DNA of 64,000 bases from Pseudomonadota bacterium (GTDB lineage Bacteria; Pseudomonadota; Gammaproteobacteria; Burkholderiales; Ferrovaceae): assembly GCA_021798835.1 (NCBI GenBank), contig JAJZBQ010000002.1, forward strand, positions 248,001-312,000, given 5' to 3'. Position numbers and translations under genes: made by a program. Under the pieces are notes generated by a model. The model saw only the letters and a program-made list of their open reading frames with translations, did no database searches and was not told the DNA's origin. Of the stretch, positions 1-12,338 are shown piece by piece; position 1 is the stretch's first letter; each line of letters starts with the position of its first letter.

Positions 1-1000
1 AACTCACAACGTAGAACATGGCTGCCGAGTATCCCCCCAACGTCCCAGACAGAATCCCCAACAGAAGAAAACCCATGTGAGAGATCGTTGAATATGCCAG
101 CATCCGTTTCAGGTTGGTTTGGGCAATTGCCGTAACGTTACCAAGCAGCATGGACAACACGGCAACGATGATCAACATAGACTGCCAATCCGGCAGCATT
201 GGCCCCATTGCTCCCGCCAACAATCTCATAAAGAAAGCGAATGCGCCGATCTTCGGTGCGGTGGTAACGAACAGTGCTACGGCCGTCGGAGCTCCCTCGT
301 ATACATCAGGAACCCACATATGAAAGGGGACTACCCCCATCTTGAAGGACAGGCCAGCCACCATGAATACCAAACCAAGCACTAGAATTCCTGGGTCAGC
401 ATTACCCTGTGCAATGGTATTGGCCACTTCAGCCATTTGCAGGGAACCCGTCGCTCCATAAATCATGGAAAGACCGTATAGCAACATACCCGATGCCAAG
501 GCAGCCAGCACAAAATACTTCATGGCGGCTTCACTGGCAATAACCGAGTCCCGTTGCAGTGCAATCAGGGCACACAGCGACAATGAAAGTAACTCCAGCC
601 CCAAATACATGACCAAAAAGTGATTGGCTGAAATCATCACCATGACGCCCAACAGCGCAAACAAAATCAAAACAAAGAACTCACCTTTAAAGAGTCCTCG
701 ACTTTGAATATAGTCACGGGAATATGCCAGCACAAAAGATACCGCCAGCACCGAGATCATTTTCAGGGTACGTGCTAATGGATCATCGACAAAAGAGCCA
801 TTGAAGGTCACCACCACTTGGCCCATGGCACCCAGCAACAAGAAACCCGCTGTGCCCACCAGTGCCAACTGGGCATAGGCATAGGTCAGGAATCGCTTTG
901 TCTCGTCAATGAACAGATCGGCAATGAGCAATGCCGATAGGGCAACCAACAGAAAAATCTCTGGGTAAGCGGGGACCAGATTGGGAGGAACAAAAGTCAT
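1..1000 (-). CDS. nuoN: NADH-quinone oxidoreductase subunit N (3' end outside window)
   Basis: Membrane-arm, antiporter-like subunit of respiratory complex I, which couples NADH oxidation by ubiquinone to proton export. My translation from the ATG at 1000 begins [20 protein letters not shown] and runs 333 codons without a stop to the window edge, so the C-terminal part is missing. The protein is almost continuously hydrophobic and carries the family loop '[18 protein letters not shown]' followed by '[18 protein letters not shown]', both typical of NuoL/M/N. GGAG lies 5 bases before the ATG. It follows nuoM after 10 bases and is the last gene of the A-to-N operon. Identification is firm; the far end cannot be judged. 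Confidence 0.96.
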   Translation of the reverse strand, partial: MTFVPPNLVPAYPEIFLLVALSALLIADLFIDETKRFLTYAYAQLALVGTAGFLLLGAMGQVVVTFNGSFVDDPLARTLKMISVLAVSFVLAYSRDYIQSRGLFKGEFFVLILFALLGVMVMISANHFLVMYLGLELLSLSLCALIALQRDSVIASEAAMKYFVLAALASGMLLYGLSMIYGATGSLQMAEVANTIAQGNADPGILVLGLVFMVAGLSFKMGVVPFHMWVPDVYEGAPTAVALFVTTAPKIGAFAFFMRLLAGAMGPMLPDWQSMLIIVAVLSMLLGNVTAIAQTNLKRMLAYSTISHMGFLLLGILSGTLGGYSAAMFYVVS

Positions 1001-1010
1001 CGTGTCTCCA

Positions 1011-2492
1011 TCAGAACTTTGGGGTCGAGGCCTGCTCGAGCAATTGCAAAACAGACGCATGCATGGGCTCAGAGAACAATTTGGGATATAACCCCATGCC
1101 CAGAACCAATAGCGCCAGAATGATCAGAAACAAAAACTCACGTGAAGTAATATCTTTCAGTGCGGCAACGTGCGCGTTTGTCACTTCTCCGAACACCACA
1201 CGTTTCACCATCCACAACGTATAGGCCGCCCCCAGGATCAAGGTTGTTGCTGCCAGTGCGGCATACCAGAAGTTGACCTGGACTGCCGACAAGGTGACGA
1301 TAAACTCCCCAATGAATCCACTGGTCCCAGGTAAGCCAGCATTGGCCATGGCGAATAGCATCATGAAGGCAGCAAATTTTGGCATGGTGTTGGCCACCCC
1401 ACCATAATCAGCGATCTGGCGCGTATGCATCCGATCATACAGCACACCAATACACAAAAACATGGCTCCTGAGACAAATCCGTGGGAAATCATCTGTAAC
1501 AGACTTCCTTCCAATCCCAGTGGATTGAACATAAATATTCCCAAGGTTACAAAGCCCATGTGAGAAATCGATGAATAGGCCACCAATTTTTTCATGTCTT
1601 GTTGTACCAAAGCTACCAAACCGATATAAACGACCGCAATCAAGGAAAGGGTAATCATGATGCCAGACAACGCGTGGCTGGCATCTGGAGTAATCGGCAG
1701 GTTGAAACGCAGAAATCCGTATGCACCAATTTTCAGGGTGATAGCAGCCAGAATCACAGAACCTCCCGTCGGAGCCTCCACGTGCGCATCTGGTAACCAG
1801 GTATGTACCGGCCACATGGGAACCTTAACCGCGAAAGACATGAAAAATGCCACAAAAATCAGAATTTGCACGCTCAGCGGCAACGCGACAGCCTGAAATT
1901 TCAGAATGTCGAAGGATCCGCCAGCTTCAAAATAGAGATAGATAAACGCTGCCAGCATCAGCAATGAACCCAGCAGGGTATAAAGAAAAAACTTGATGGA
2001 AGCATAGACACGTCGCGGCCCCCCCCATACCCCGATGATGAGATACATGGGAATCAGCATGGCTTCAAAAAACACATAGAACAAGATGGCATCCAATGAG
2101 ACAAATACCCCATTGATCAAACCTGACATAATCAGAAATGCAGCCATGTATTGTGCTTGACGTTTTTCGATGACTATCCAGCCTGCTACAACCACCAGAA
2201 TAGTCATGAAACTGTTCAGTAGCACAAACCAGAGAGAAATGCCATCGACCCCCAGATGATAGGTGATATTGAATGCAGGAATCCAGCGAGCCAGTTCTTC
2301 AAACTGCATGGCTGGTGATGAATTAACGAAACCAGTATAAAGCGGTACCGTCACCAGAAAGCCCAGGACAGCGCCAACCAGCGCCAGTACGCGAGTTCCG
2401 CCAGGTTGGCTGTCTCGCCCTAAGGCAAGAACCAAAACACCCGCTAATATAGGTACCCAGATACTCAGGGATAAAAGATGGTTTGCAGTCAT
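1011..2492 (-). CDS. nuoM: NADH-quinone oxidoreductase subunit M
   Basis: Proton-pumping antiporter-like membrane subunit of complex I, 493 residues, a normal length for the family. About 14 hydrophobic segments are visible. The conserved acidic residue of the channel is Glu143 in '[10 protein letters not shown]', and the conserved lysine is Lys223 in '[18 protein letters not shown]'. '[18 protein letters not shown]' is the second antiporter signature. It starts 13 bases after nuoL and stops 10 bases before nuoN, so it is read as part of the operon. A run of eight G (sense strand; 2019-2026) encodes the Gly-Gly of 'VWGGPRR'. Confidence 0.98.
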   Translation of the reverse strand: MTANHLLSLSIWVPILAGVLVLALGRDSQPGGTRVLALVGAVLGFLVTVPLYTGFVNSSPAMQFEELARWIPAFNITYHLGVDGISLWFVLLNSFMTILVVVAGWIVIEKRQAQYMAAFLIMSGLINGVFVSLDAILFYVFFEAMLIPMYLIIGVWGGPRRVYASIKFFLYTLLGSLLMLAAFIYLYFEAGGSFDILKFQAVALPLSVQILIFVAFFMSFAVKVPMWPVHTWLPDAHVEAPTGGSVILAAITLKIGAYGFLRFNLPITPDASHALSGIMITLSLIAVVYIGLVALVQQDMKKLVAYSSISHMGFVTLGIFMFNPLGLEGSLLQMISHGFVSGAMFLCIGVLYDRMHTRQIADYGGVANTMPKFAAFMMLFAMANAGLPGTSGFIGEFIVTLSAVQVNFWYAALAATTLILGAAYTLWMVKRVVFGEVTNAHVAALKDITSREFLFLIILALLVLGMGLYPKLFSEPMHASVLQLLEQASTPKF

Positions 2493-2505
2493 GAAATTCG
2501 CCCAG

Positions 2506-4464
2506 TTACGCCTTGATGAACCAGAGGCTCATCAGAAAAAACACACCAAAAATCATGCCAAAAGCATAGTGATAGATATAGCCAGTCTGTACCCGACGCA
2601 GTCGCTCTGAGAATCGCCCAACCAGGTTGGCAGCTCCATTGACCACCCATCCATCGATCATCACCATATCACCCACTTTCCACAAACCAGACCCAAGACA
2701 ACGCGAACCTGCCGCAAAAAATATTTCATTGAAACGGTCAAAATAGTATTTGTTGTCGAGTAATGTATAGAAAGGACTGGCTTCCCTGGCAATGCGTGCT
2801 GGAATTTCGGTCCACTTGAGGTAGAACAATGCAGCCAGCGCAATACCGGAAATCGCCAGCCAGAACGGTAATGATTGCACTCCCATGCTGATAAACTGTC
2901 CGACACCGTGCCATGACTCACGCATTTCAGGAATGGCGCTGGTTCCTGGCAACAGTGTAATGGCATCCCCAAAATAATCTCCCATGACCATCGGACCAAT
3001 AAATAACCATCCGGTCACTACAGAGGGAATTGCCAGCAGAATCAGCGGCAGAGTAATGACGAGAGGAGACTCATGCAAATGCTCCAAGGTATGATGATCC
3101 ATGCGAGGCTTGCCATGGAACGTCATGAACAGCATGCGAAAACTGTAAAAGGCCGTCACGAACACCCCCACCAGCACTGCGAACGAAGCAAACCCTGCAC
3201 CGGGCAAGTCGCTGGCACGCACCGCCTCGATAATGGCATCCTTGGAGAAAAAGCCAGCAAACGGAGGAATCCCTGCCAGCGCCAATGAACCAATCAGCGC
3301 AGTAACATAAGTAATGGGCATATAGCGACGTAATCCGCCCATCTTGCGCATGTCCTGTTCATGATGCATGGCATGAATCACAGACCCCGCTCCTAAAAAC
3401 AGCAATGCTTTGAAAAAAGCATGGGTCCCCAAGTGGAAAATAGCGATGGGATAGGCTGAAGCCCCTAATGCCACGGTCATATATCCCAACTGTGATAGCG
3501 TCGAGTAAGCCACGACTCGTTTGATGTCGTTCTGAATCAATCCCATGAATGCCATGAATAGGGCCGTACATGCACCGATAACCAAAATGATGGAACGCGC
3601 GGTAGGCGAAAGTTCAAATAGCGGTGACATCCGTGACACCATGAAAATCCCTGCTGTCACCATCGTAGCAGCATGGATCAGTGCTGAAATGGGGGTGGGA
3701 CCTTCCATCGAGTCGGGTAACCACACATGCAATGGCATCTGTGCAGATTTACCCATGGCACCGATAAACAGCATGACACAGATCACGGTGATCAAGGAAA
3801 GGGGGGTCCCTCCCCATAGATTCAGGGTATCTTGCGCAAAGTCTGGTGCCTGTTGAAAAACAGTTGCGTAATCCAGAGAACCAAAGTGCGCTTGAATGAG
3901 GCCAATCCCCAGTAGAAAGCCCAGATCACCGACTCGGTTCACTAGAAATGCCTTCAAATTGGCATAGATCGCAGTTGGACGAGTAAACCAGAAGCCGATG
4001 AGCAGATAGGAAACCAGTCCTACTGCCTCCCATCCAAAAAATAGTTGCACGAAGTTGTTGGCCATGACCAACATCAACATGGAAAAAGTAAATAACGAAA
4101 TGTAACTAAAAAATCGCTGGTATCCCGCATCATCGTGCATATAACCGATGGTATAGATATGTACCATCAAGGACACAAAAGTGACCACCAGCATCATCGT
4201 AACGGTCAGCGGATCAATCAGAAACCCTACGACAAAAACCGATGAATCCCCCATAGTCAGCCACTGGTAAACCGTTCCATTGAAACTGTGACCAGCAAAT
4301 ACATCCTGAGCAATCCACAGTGAAGTGACAAAGGAGATGGCCACACCTAGAATCGTTACGGTATGACTTCCGGCTTTTCCAAGTGATTTACCAAACAAAC
4401 CTGCCAACAATGCCCCAACCAGGGGGGCCAGCGGAACTAACAAATAGAGACTGGGTACACTCAT
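2506..4464 (-). CDS. nuoL: NADH-quinone oxidoreductase subunit L
   Basis: Largest antiporter-like membrane subunit of complex I, including the long lateral helix at the C-terminus that braces the membrane arm. From the ATG at 4464 (MSVPSLYLLVPLAP) the product is 652 residues. The open frame continues upstream into nuoK, but that extension has no membrane character, and the ATG at 4464 lies only 4 bases past the nuoK stop, the expected operon spacing. Signatures: 'KSAQMPLHVWLPDSMEGPTP' with the channel lysine, 'ALIHAATMVTAGIF', and 'KRVVAYSTLSQLGYMTVALG'. The C-terminal half ends in further membrane helices up to 'SLWFIKA'. Confidence 0.97.
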   Translation of the reverse strand: MSVPSLYLLVPLAPLVGALLAGLFGKSLGKAGSHTVTILGVAISFVTSLWIAQDVFAGHSFNGTVYQWLTMGDSSVFVVGFLIDPLTVTMMLVVTFVSLMVHIYTIGYMHDDAGYQRFFSYISLFTFSMLMLVMANNFVQLFFGWEAVGLVSYLLIGFWFTRPTAIYANLKAFLVNRVGDLGFLLGIGLIQAHFGSLDYATVFQQAPDFAQDTLNLWGGTPLSLITVICVMLFIGAMGKSAQMPLHVWLPDSMEGPTPISALIHAATMVTAGIFMVSRMSPLFELSPTARSIILVIGACTALFMAFMGLIQNDIKRVVAYSTLSQLGYMTVALGASAYPIAIFHLGTHAFFKALLFLGAGSVIHAMHHEQDMRKMGGLRRYMPITYVTALIGSLALAGIPPFAGFFSKDAIIEAVRASDLPGAGFASFAVLVGVFVTAFYSFRMLFMTFHGKPRMDHHTLEHLHESPLVITLPLILLAIPSVVTGWLFIGPMVMGDYFGDAITLLPGTSAIPEMRESWHGVGQFISMGVQSLPFWLAISGIALAALFYLKWTEIPARIAREASPFYTLLDNKYYFDRFNEIFFAAGSRCLGSGLWKVGDMVMIDGWVVNGAANLVGRFSERLRRVQTGYIYHYAFGMIFGVFFLMSLWFIKA

Positions 4465-4468
4465 GTCA

Positions 4469-4777
4469 TCATTCCTTGAGACGGCTGATATCGTCCACGT
4501 GAATGGAACGCAGGTTACGGAACAGCACCACCAGAATCGCCAATCCAATGGCCGATTCTGCTGCTGCAACAGTCAGAATAAAGAAGACGAAAACCTGCCC
4601 AGCCGTGTCGTGGAGATAATGGGAAAACGCTACAAAATTAAGATTCACCGCAAGCAACATCAATTCAATGCACATGAGCAAAACGATGAGATTCTTTCGG
4701 TTAAGAAAGATACCTACAATGCTAATGGCAAACAGCAAGGCGCCCAACATCAGATAATCGGTCAAATTCAGCATCAC
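4469..4777 (-). CDS. nuoK: NADH-quinone oxidoreductase subunit K
   Basis: Small three-helix membrane subunit of complex I, 102 residues, standard length. The two buried glutamates required for proton transfer in this family are visible as Glu38 in '[10 protein letters not shown]' and Glu74 in '[11 protein letters not shown]'. Its start overlaps the end of nuoJ by 4 bases (4774-4777), which suggests translational coupling, and its stop is 4 bases before nuoL. No unusual feature. Confidence 0.98.
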   Translation of the reverse strand: MMLNLTDYLMLGALLFAISIVGIFLNRKNLIVLLMCIELMLLAVNLNFVAFSHYLHDTAGQVFVFFILTVAAAESAIGLAILVVLFRNLRSIHVDDISRLKE

Positions 4778-5370
4778 AACTCCTTTTCGACCGGCATAGC
4801 GACAATACGCAGTCGATCACTGGCCTTGACCTTCACCTGCTCTGCCGGATCGATATGTTTGCTGTCTTTGCGGCGACGCAGGGTCAGCGCAATGGCGGCA
4901 ACAATTGCAACCAGCAGGATCACCGCTGCCAACTCAAACGACAAAACATAATCGGTATAGAGCAATCTCCCCAACTGCTTGGTATTGCTCACCGACTCTG
5001 GGGTCGGTTCAACCATCGAGGAAAACTGGCGACCACTCACCACCAGCCACATTTCTATTACCATCAGCAAGGCTACCCCGCCCCCCAAGGGCAAGTGTTT
5101 CCAGAATCCGATACGTAACCGTTCTGTATCGATGTTCAGCATCATTACGACGAACAGGAACAACACCATGACCGCGCCAACGTAAACCAAGACCAGCGCA
5201 ATGGCAAGAAACTCAGCATCCAGCATGAGCCAAAGACCCGATGCTGTAAAAAATGCCAACACCAAAAACAATGCCGCATGAACCGGATTGCGTGCGGTCA
5301 CTACCCCCCCTGCCGCACCAGTCAGTATGGCAGAAAAGGTCATGAACAAGAGAAAGGGAGAATCAAGCAC
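4774..5370 (-). CDS. nuoJ: NADH-quinone oxidoreductase subunit J
   Basis: Membrane subunit of complex I that forms part of the core quinone/proton channel with NuoA, H and K. The 198-residue product has about five hydrophobic segments, including the conserved '[21 protein letters not shown]' stretch (third helix), then a charged C-terminal tail rich in Lys and Arg. It overlaps nuoK by 4 bases and follows nuoI after 12 bases. Ordinary for the family. Confidence 0.97.
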   Translation of the reverse strand: MLDSPFLLFMTFSAILTGAAGGVVTARNPVHAALFLVLAFFTASGLWLMLDAEFLAIALVLVYVGAVMVLFLFVVMMLNIDTERLRIGFWKHLPLGGGVALLMVIEMWLVVSGRQFSSMVEPTPESVSNTKQLGRLLYTDYVLSFELAAVILLVAIVAAIALTLRRRKDSKHIDPAEQVKVKASDRLRIVAMPVEKEL

Positions 5371-5382
5371 AGTGAATCATCC

Positions 5383-5862
5383 TTATCGGTAAGGAGCGTC
5401 TTCGCTCCGATCAGCAGCGATCTGGGCTTCGTATCGATCTCCCACCGCCAGCAATTTTTCTTTGGTCATCAACAAATCCCCACGCCGTTCGCCATGGTAT
5501 TCAAAAATACGTGTTTCCACGATCGAATCTACCGGACAGGACTCCTCACAAAATCCACAAAAAATACATTTGGTTAAGTCAATATCATACCGAGTGGTAC
5601 GCCGTGTTCCATCTGCCCTTTGTTCAGATTCAATGGTGATGGCCATGGCGGGACAAACTGCCTCACAGAGCTTACAAGCAATACAACGCTCTTCCCCATT
5701 GGGATAGCGTCGCAACGCATGTAATCCGCGAAAACGAGGAGATTGCGGTGTTTTTTCCTCAGGGTATTGAACCGTGATTTTTGGAGCAAAGAAGTGACGG
5801 CCCGTAATACTCATGCCTTTGAGAAGTTCGGTCAACGTCCAGTTCTTGATAAAGTTTTTCAT
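5383..5862 (-). CDS. nuoI: NADH-quinone oxidoreductase subunit I (two [4Fe-4S] ferredoxin)
   Basis: Peripheral subunit that carries electrons through two [4Fe-4S] clusters towards the terminal cluster of NuoB. Both Cys-x2-Cys-x2-Cys-x3-Cys motifs are intact: Cys60, 63, 66, 70 in '[12 protein letters not shown]' and Cys99, 102, 105, 109 in '[12 protein letters not shown]', each followed by a proline as usual. 159 residues, typical length. It lies between nuoH (15 bases) and nuoJ (12 bases). Confidence 0.98.
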   Translation of the reverse strand: MKNFIKNWTLTELLKGMSITGRHFFAPKITVQYPEEKTPQSPRFRGLHALRRYPNGEERCIACKLCEAVCPAMAITIESEQRADGTRRTTRYDIDLTKCIFCGFCEESCPVDSIVETRIFEYHGERRGDLLMTKEKLLAVGDRYEAQIAADRSEDAPYR

Positions 5863-5877
5863 GTCAGCTTTCTCTCC

Positions 5878-6918
5878 TCAATGGAACCACAAATTGAGGA
5901 TCGGCAATCCCCGTAGTGGAGCCTGCATCAACAAGCCGACGATTACCAACCACACCAGAGTCACCGGAATAAATACTTTCCAGCCCAGCCGCATGATCTG
6001 GTCGTAGCGGTAGCGCGGGAAGGTAGCTCTAAACCAGAGAAACAAGAACAAGATAAAACTCATTTTGGCAAACAACCAGAGAATACTGTCTGGCAGGAAT
6101 GGCAGTGGGGATAGCCATCCACCCATAAAGAGGATGGAAGCCAGTGCGGCAATCAAAATCATGTTGGCGTATTCCGCCAGGAAGAAAATGGCAAATGCCA
6201 TACCAGAATATTCGACGTGAAAGCCTGCCACGATCTCAGACTCACCCTCCGCCACGTCAAAAGGTGCGCGGTTGGTTTCGGCTGTCCCGGCTATCACGTA
6301 AATCACAAACATAGGAAATAGCGGAATCCAGTTCCACTGCAAGAACCCCAGCGATCCTTGTTGTGCGTTGACAATTTCTACCAGATTCAGACTATGGGAC
6401 ATCATCAGGACCGTGACCAACGCAAAGCCCATAGCAATTTCATAACTGACGATCTGAGCTGCTGAACGCAGCGCGCCTAAGAACGCATACTTCGAGTTCG
6501 ATGCCCATCCTGCCAATACCACTCCATAGACTCCCATCGAGGTTATGGCCATAATGTAGAGCAGGCTGGCATCCACATTGGCCAATACCAATTCTGGAGT
6601 AAAAGGGACTACAGCCCAAGCCGCCAACGCTGGCATGATAGCCAATACGGGGGCCAGAACGAACAGAAACTGGTTGGCTCCACTGGGAACGATGATTTCC
6701 TTCATCAACAACTTGATGCCATCAGCGATGGGCTGCAACAGTCCACGAGGCCCCACTCGGTTTGGCCCAATACGGATCTGCATATAGCCAATCACTTTAC
6801 GTTCAGCCAGTGTCAGATAGGCCACTGCTCCCATCATGGGGGCCACGATTGCGACAATCTTGAGCAAAGTCCAGACTAATGGCCAAACACTGCCAAAGAG
6901 GTGTTGTCCCAGTTCCAT
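5878..6918 (-). CDS. nuoH: NADH-quinone oxidoreductase subunit H
   Basis: Membrane subunit that forms the ubiquinone entry chamber of complex I. From the ATG at 6918 ([16 protein letters not shown]) it has 346 residues and about eight membrane helices. The frame is open further upstream inside nuoG, but the ATG at 6918 overlaps the nuoG stop as TGATG, a common coupling arrangement, and the upstream part is not hydrophobic. Family motifs: '[20 protein letters not shown]' and the acidic loop '[20 protein letters not shown]' that lines the quinone cavity. Confidence 0.97.
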   Translation of the reverse strand: MELGQHLFGSVWPLVWTLLKIVAIVAPMMGAVAYLTLAERKVIGYMQIRIGPNRVGPRGLLQPIADGIKLLMKEIIVPSGANQFLFVLAPVLAIMPALAAWAVVPFTPELVLANVDASLLYIMAITSMGVYGVVLAGWASNSKYAFLGALRSAAQIVSYEIAMGFALVTVLMMSHSLNLVEIVNAQQGSLGFLQWNWIPLFPMFVIYVIAGTAETNRAPFDVAEGESEIVAGFHVEYSGMAFAIFFLAEYANMILIAALASILFMGGWLSPLPFLPDSILWLFAKMSFILFLFLWFRATFPRYRYDQIMRLGWKVFIPVTLVWLVIVGLLMQAPLRGLPILNLWFH

Positions 6919-9296
6919 CACACCCCCTCCAGATGAATCCATCCCATAGCATCCCCCAGCATCGCTGTTGACGGCACCCCTGCCGGTACTACCGCACATC
7001 CCATGGCCAGCCCATCATCTAGTTTCAAGGGAAGAACCGTATCGTGCTTACCCTGCCATATCCGTACCGCCTGTCCTGCAGTCAGCCCCATATGTTCTGC
7101 TTGCTGTGTATTGAGTACCACGGCAATATCCTGTCCAAGCGCCGTTTGCTGCAAGGCAGAAGAACGACGTACCAGAGGATCAGCATGGTAACCCGGGACT
7201 CCCCCCAACCGTTCCAAGGTCCCCAAGGAAGCATGCACGCGAATCGCTGGTTCACCCGACAAGCCATTGTCCAATGCTTCACGCGCCATCTCATCTATGT
7301 CAGACGATATCTCAGCGCGTACAGCATCCAGCGTGTCTTGCTCAAACCCTGAACAATTCATCAGATTGCCCAACACACGCCAGACTTTCCAGCCAGGTCG
7401 GGCTTCACCACGCGGTAGCACTACCCCAGTAAAAGACTGGACCCTTCCCTCCATACTGACGAAAGTCCCACCTGTTTCAGTAAAAGGAGCAATGGGTAAC
7501 ATCACCGTAGCCCACTTTTCCGCATTCCCCTTGAATGCTGTCATTGCAACCACTGTCTCAGCTTGTTGCAACACCTCACAGGCCAGTGCAGGGTCTGCAC
7601 AATCAAGTTCGGGCTCAATCCCCATCACCACGTAAGCTCGCCGCGGCTGACGACACTGAGCCATGAAATCCAAGCCAGAGGGCTCATGAATATAAAAAGG
7701 TCCGCGATGTGGCAAAGCCCCTGCCAAGGATGCCCCCACAGAATTGGCAGCCTGTGGTAGTTGACCCAACGGTTGCTCCACCATTTCTGCGAGCACTTGG
7801 GCAATCCGGTATAACGTTGCATAGGCAGGATGCTGCTGGGCCTGCTGCCCCAGTATCACAACTGCCTGCCCCGGATTGGACAACAAATCTTTTGCCACCG
7901 CATCTGCTTGCATCGAAGGTGAGTTTAATAGAGGTTGCAGATCTTGGGGAACAACTTTGCCAGAGCGCTGAGCCACTGCACTCAGAATATCCCCCAACAA
8001 TGCAGGCCAATCACTGGGTTTACCCAACAAGGTTTCAGCCACCGGCATTGCCCAATCCTCAGAACGCGCCATCACTCGGTGAATGCGAGCCCCTGAACGG
8101 GCACTGCGTCGCAAACGCACCGCCAATAGAGGTTGGTCCTGACGCAGCGACGAACCAATTAGAAGAATTGATTTCAAGGATGACCAATAACTGATGGGGG
8201 TTCCCAGCCAAGATATTCCTCTTTGCAGTGGGTCCAGTGCAAAATCCACCTGTCGTGTCCGGTGATCTATATTATGGCAACCCAACTCACGCAATAATTT
8301 TTGTGCGAGAAAAAGTTCTTCCAGCGTTTGATGAGGGCTCAACCATGCCCCAATGCCATCGCCACCCACTGTCCGCTGTACTGAGAGCAGGCCATCGACC
8401 GCCGTTTGCAGCGCTTCAGCCCATGACACGGAAACCCAGCGCCCATCTCGTTTGACTTGCGGATGAAGCAACCGATCTTCACTGTGCAACGCCTGATAGG
8501 AAAAACGATCGCGATCAGCCAACCAACATTCATTGATATCATCATTTTTGCGTGGCAATACGCGCACCACGTCTTTGCCCAGTTTAACCTGCACCTCAAC
8601 CTGAGTACCCAGAGCATCGTGAGGGCTGATGGACGGAACACGCGACAACTCCCAAGAGCGCGCAACAAAACGGAACGGCTTGCTGGTCAATGCCCCCACT
8701 GGACAGAGATCAATGGCATTACCCGATACCTCCGAGTCTACCGTGGTCCCCATGAAAGCTAAAATCTCCGAATGCTCACCCCGTCCTCCCACGCCCAATT
8801 CCATGATCCCGGCGATTTCCTGTCCGTATCGAACACAACGAGTACAAAGGATACATCGTGTCATGTCCGTCGCAATCAAAGAACCCAGGTCCTTGTTGGC
8901 CACAACGCGTTTGGGCTCTTGGTAGCGTGAAGCGCCTCCCCCGTACCCCATGCTGACATCCTGTAATTTACACTCGCCCCCCTGATCACAAATCGGGCAG
9001 TCCAACGGATGGTTAATCAGGAGGAATTCCATGACAGACTTCTGCGCCTGAACAGCGAAGGGAGAATGCGTCTGCACTTTCATGCCTTCGGTAACAGGTG
9101 TTGCACAGGCAGGTAAAGGTTTGGGGGCTTTTTCGACCTGGACCAGGCACATTCGGCAATTGGCAGCAATAGACAGTTTGCGGTGGTAGCAGAAATGAGG
9201 AATCTTGATCCCTAACTGCTTGGCTGCATCCATGACGGTGCGACCAGATTCCACCTGGGTCTGCCGACCATCAATTTCAATATTCAATAGTGCCAT
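6918..9296 (-). CDS. nuoG: NADH-quinone oxidoreductase subunit G (Fe-S, molybdopterin-fold)
   Basis: Largest peripheral-arm subunit, which passes electrons from the NADH site along several iron-sulfur clusters. From the ATG at 9296 ([18 protein letters not shown]) it has 792 residues. Cluster ligands are all visible: [2Fe-2S] Cys36, 47, 50, 64; the His-Cys3 cluster His96, Cys100, 103, 109 in '[14 protein letters not shown]'; and a [4Fe-4S] set Cys148, 151, 154 plus Cys198 in '[14 protein letters not shown]'. The rest matches the molybdopterin oxidoreductase fold. A longer frame start inside nuoF was rejected because the chosen ATG is 2 bases past the nuoF stop and begins the ferredoxin fold directly. 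Confidence 0.97.
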   Translation of the reverse strand: MALLNIEIDGRQTQVESGRTVMDAAKQLGIKIPHFCYHRKLSIAANCRMCLVQVEKAPKPLPACATPVTEGMKVQTHSPFAVQAQKSVMEFLLINHPLDCPICDQGGECKLQDVSMGYGGGASRYQEPKRVVANKDLGSLIATDMTRCILCTRCVRYGQEIAGIMELGVGGRGEHSEILAFMGTTVDSEVSGNAIDLCPVGALTSKPFRFVARSWELSRVPSISPHDALGTQVEVQVKLGKDVVRVLPRKNDDINECWLADRDRFSYQALHSEDRLLHPQVKRDGRWVSVSWAEALQTAVDGLLSVQRTVGGDGIGAWLSPHQTLEELFLAQKLLRELGCHNIDHRTRQVDFALDPLQRGISWLGTPISYWSSLKSILLIGSSLRQDQPLLAVRLRRSARSGARIHRVMARSEDWAMPVAETLLGKPSDWPALLGDILSAVAQRSGKVVPQDLQPLLNSPSMQADAVAKDLLSNPGQAVVILGQQAQQHPAYATLYRIAQVLAEMVEQPLGQLPQAANSVGASLAGALPHRGPFYIHEPSGLDFMAQCRQPRRAYVVMGIEPELDCADPALACEVLQQAETVVAMTAFKGNAEKWATVMLPIAPFTETGGTFVSMEGRVQSFTGVVLPRGEARPGWKVWRVLGNLMNCSGFEQDTLDAVRAEISSDIDEMAREALDNGLSGEPAIRVHASLGTLERLGGVPGYHADPLVRRSSALQQTALGQDIAVVLNTQQAEHMGLTAGQAVRIWQGKHDTVLPLKLDDGLAMGCAVVPAGVPSTAMLGDAMGWIHLEGV

Positions 9297-9298
9297 GG

Positions 9299-10597
9299 TC
9301 AGGCTGCCTTCTCGTGAATTGCTCGTTCTGTCATGCCAACCAAACACCGTCGTTGCTGAACGTGATATTCGAATTCGTCGCGGAAATGGGTCACAAAACT
9401 GCGCACTGGCATCGCGGCAGCATCCCCCAATGCACAGATGGTGCGTCCCTGAATGTTATTGGACAGCGATAACAGCAATTCCAGATCTTCGTTCCGTCCC
9501 TGCCCATGCTCGATGCGATGGATAACCCGATAGAGCCACCCTGTTCCCTCGCGACAGGGTGTACATTGCCCACAAGACTCTTCATGGTAGAAATATGACA
9601 AACGCTCCAACGCACGTACCATGCAGGTTGTTTCATCCATGACAATCACGGCACCGGAACCCAGCATGGATCCGGCTTTCGCAATAGAATCGTAATCCAT
9701 ATCCAGTTGCATCATGATATCTCCCGGCAAGACCGGCATGGAAGATCCCCCTGGAATGACAGCCTTAATTTTGCGTCCGTCGCGCATCCCCCCCGCCATC
9801 TCCAACAAAGTGGCAAAGGGTGTCCCCAGTGGCACTTCATAGTTCCCTGGACGATTGACATGCCCTGATACGGAAAAGATCTTGGTTCCCCCGTTATTAG
9901 GTTTACCCAGATTCAGAAATGCTTCTCCTCCATTGCGGATGATCCATGGCACACTGGCGAAAGTTTCTGTATTGTTGATCGTCGTCGGTTTCCCATATAA
10001 GCCATAGGTTGCCGGGAAAGGAGGTTTATACCGAGGTTGCCCCTTTTTGCCCTCGATCGATTCGAGCAAAGCGGTTTCTTCCCCGCAAATATAGGCACCA
10101 TATCCATGGTGATTGAAAAGTTCAAAGGAAAAGGTACTGCCCAGAATATTTTTCCCCAGAAAACCTGCAGCGCGGGCCTGTTCAATCGCTTCCTCGCAAC
10201 GCTGATAAACTTCCCATATCTCGCCATGTATATAGTTATATCCCCGCGTTGCTCCCATGGCATAACCCGCAATGATCATCCCTTCAATCAGTGCATGTGG
10301 GTTATAACGTAAGATGTCACGATCCTTAAAAGTTCCTGGTTCTCCCTCGTCGGAATTACAGACCACATATTTGTCGCCCGTATAGTTCTTGGGCATAAAG
10401 GTCCACTTCAGCCCCGTGGGAAATCCTGCCCCTCCACGACCACGCAATGCCGACTTTTTAACCTCATCAATGACTTCTTCCTGTGTCATAGGTGCAGTCA
10501 GAATTTTTCTGAGTGCTTCATAACCCCCGCGTTGAACATATTGATCCAATGCCCAAGTGCTATCACCTGCCAGACCTTCCAGAATCACCTGAGTCAT
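9299..10597 (-). CDS. nuoF: NADH-quinone oxidoreductase subunit F (NADH/FMN binding)
   Basis: Entry point of complex I: oxidises NADH with FMN and passes electrons to a [4Fe-4S] cluster. 432 residues. The glycine-rich NADH/FMN loop '[10 protein letters not shown]' is at residues 53-62, followed by '[15 protein letters not shown]' near 80-94. Cluster ligands Cys342, 345, 348 in '[14 protein letters not shown]' and Cys388 are intact. It overlaps nuoE by 4 bases (10594-10597). Confidence 0.98.
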   Translation of the reverse strand: MTQVILEGLAGDSTWALDQYVQRGGYEALRKILTAPMTQEEVIDEVKKSALRGRGGAGFPTGLKWTFMPKNYTGDKYVVCNSDEGEPGTFKDRDILRYNPHALIEGMIIAGYAMGATRGYNYIHGEIWEVYQRCEEAIEQARAAGFLGKNILGSTFSFELFNHHGYGAYICGEETALLESIEGKKGQPRYKPPFPATYGLYGKPTTINNTETFASVPWIIRNGGEAFLNLGKPNNGGTKIFSVSGHVNRPGNYEVPLGTPFATLLEMAGGMRDGRKIKAVIPGGSSMPVLPGDIMMQLDMDYDSIAKAGSMLGSGAVIVMDETTCMVRALERLSYFYHEESCGQCTPCREGTGWLYRVIHRIEHGQGRNEDLELLLSLSNNIQGRTICALGDAAAMPVRSFVTHFRDEFEYHVQQRRCLVGMTERAIHEKAA

Positions 10598-11070
10598 GAT
10601 TTGAGTTCCTTGAGCAAGGCATCCAGTTTTTCTTCATCCATAAAGGAATGCATCTGATGATTATCCACCAGCAACACAGGGGCATCACCACAGGCACCAA
10701 AGCACTGCCCTTCCTTCAGGCCAATCTCCCCATCTGCACTGACCTCTCCAAAACCAATCCCCAACTTTTCTTTTAGACGAGCACAAAATTCTTGAGCCCC
10801 CGACAAAGCACAAGGCAAGTTGGTACACACTGTCAACTTGTGACGGCCCATGGGTTTGAGGTTATACATTTCATAAAACGTAGCGACCTCATACACCGCA
10901 ATGGCAGGCATTCCCAAATATTCGGCCACACTATCCATGAGTTCCGTAGGCAACCAGCCATGCTGGACCTGCGCAATGCGTAACGCCGACATAACCGCCG
11001 ACTGCTTTTGATCTGCCGGGTACTTGGCCACTTCCCGATCAATCAGTTGTTTGGATTCTGTACTCAGCAT
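10594..11070 (-). CDS. nuoE: NADH-quinone oxidoreductase subunit E ([2Fe-2S] thioredoxin-like)
   Basis: Peripheral-arm subunit with one [2Fe-2S] cluster in a thioredoxin-like fold, partner of NuoF. 158 residues, usual size. Ligands are Cys82 and Cys87 in '[11 protein letters not shown]' and Cys123 and Cys127 in '[12 protein letters not shown]'. The N-terminal helical part contains the family stretch '[13 protein letters not shown]'. It begins 2 bases after nuoD and overlaps nuoF by 4 bases. Confidence 0.98.
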   Translation of the reverse strand: MLSTESKQLIDREVAKYPADQKQSAVMSALRIAQVQHGWLPTELMDSVAEYLGMPAIAVYEVATFYEMYNLKPMGRHKLTVCTNLPCALSGAQEFCARLKEKLGIGFGEVSADGEIGLKEGQCFGACGDAPVLLVDNHQMHSFMDEEKLDALLKELKS

Positions 11071-11072
11071 AA

Positions 11073-12338
11073 TCAGCGGTCCACTTCTCCAAAAACAATA
11101 TCTTGAGTCCCAATGATTGCTACCACATCCGCGATCATATGCCCCCTCGACATCTCATCCAGCCCAGCCATATGCGCAAAGCCAGGCGCACGAATCTTCA
11201 AACGATAGGGCTTATTGGCCCCATCTGAAACCAAATAAATGGCAAACTCCCCCTTGGGGGCCTCAACGCTGGCCAAAGCCTCCCCTTCTGGAACATGCAT
11301 CCCTTCAGTAAATAATTTGAAGTGATGAATCAACTCTTCCATGTTTTCCTTCATAGTCGCCCGAGATGGGGGAGCAACCTTGTGGTTATCGGTGATCACT
11401 GGTCCGGGGTTTTTGCGTAACCAGTCTATGCATTGGCGCACGATGCGATGGGATTGACGCATTTCTTCCATACGCACCAGATAGCGATCATAGCAATCCC
11501 CATTGACACCTACCGGAATATCAAAATCCAACTCTCCATAAACCTCATAGGGTTGCTTCTTGCGCAAGTCCCACTCCACGCCTGAACCACGCAACATGGG
11601 ACCCGTAAACCCCAAAGACAGCGCACGCTCCGGTGAAACCACCCCGATCCCCACAGTACGCTGCTTCCAAATGCGATTATCGGTCAATAGATTGTGGTAA
11701 TCATTGAGATACGTTGGAAATCGCTCGACAAAATCCTCAATGAAATCCAGCAAAGAACCTTGACGATTACGATTCAAACGCTGAGCCTTGGCATCGGAAC
11801 GCCCACCACGCACTTCCTTGTTGACCAAATGCAAGGGCATCTGATCCGGAAGATCACGGTAAACCCCCCCCGGACGATAGTACGCCGCATGCAGACGCGC
11901 ACCGGATACGGCCTCGTAGCAATCCACAAGATCTTCACGTTCCCGGAAAGCATACAGAAACACCGTCATGGCACCAATATCCAGCGCATGCGCGCCTAAC
12001 CACAGCAAGTGGTTCAAAATTCTAGTTATTTCATCGAACATAACACGAATATACTGGGCCCGGATAGGGACATCCAGTTGGAGCAATTTTTCAATGGCCA
12101 TGACATAGGCATGCTCATTGCACATCATCGATACGTAATCGAGGCGGTCCATATAAGGGACACTTTGTAGAAAAGTACGGGTTTCCGCCAACTTTTCCGT
12201 GCCACGGTGCAATAGACCGATATGTGGATCAGCACGCTCGATGACTTCACCATCCAACTCGAGAACCAAACGCAAAACTCCGTGTGCAGACGGGTGTTGC
12301 GGTCCAAAATTCATGGTGTAATTGCGAATTTCGGCCAT
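11073..12338 (-). CDS. nuoD: NADH-quinone oxidoreductase subunit D (49 kDa type)
   Basis: Peripheral subunit related to the large subunit of NiFe hydrogenases; with NuoB it forms the ubiquinone reduction site. 421 residues. '[16 protein letters not shown]' at residues 9-24 contains the loop whose histidine lines the quinone pocket, and 'ICNEHAYV'-type sequence is present as '[13 protein letters not shown]'. It is separate from NuoC rather than fused to it as in enterobacteria. Its ATG overlaps the nuoC stop as TAATG. An eight-G run (sense strand; 11864-11871) lies inside it. Complex I assembly includes arginine methylation of this subunit in mitochondria; a candidate enzyme is encoded at 45097-46260. 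Confidence 0.98.
   Translation of the reverse strand: MAEIRNYTMNFGPQHPSAHGVLRLVLELDGEVIERADPHIGLLHRGTEKLAETRTFLQSVPYMDRLDYVSMMCNEHAYVMAIEKLLQLDVPIRAQYIRVMFDEITRILNHLLWLGAHALDIGAMTVFLYAFREREDLVDCYEAVSGARLHAAYYRPGGVYRDLPDQMPLHLVNKEVRGGRSDAKAQRLNRNRQGSLLDFIEDFVERFPTYLNDYHNLLTDNRIWKQRTVGIGVVSPERALSLGFTGPMLRGSGVEWDLRKKQPYEVYGELDFDIPVGVNGDCYDRYLVRMEEMRQSHRIVRQCIDWLRKNPGPVITDNHKVAPPSRATMKENMEELIHHFKLFTEGMHVPEGEALASVEAPKGEFAIYLVSDGANKPYRLKIRAPGFAHMAGLDEMSRGHMIADVVAIIGTQDIVFGEVDR

Noticed and set aside
4463..4951. 162-codon plus-strand frame over nuoK and nuoJ
   Set aside because: Antisense to two verified genes; Gln/His/Asn-rich shadow sequence.
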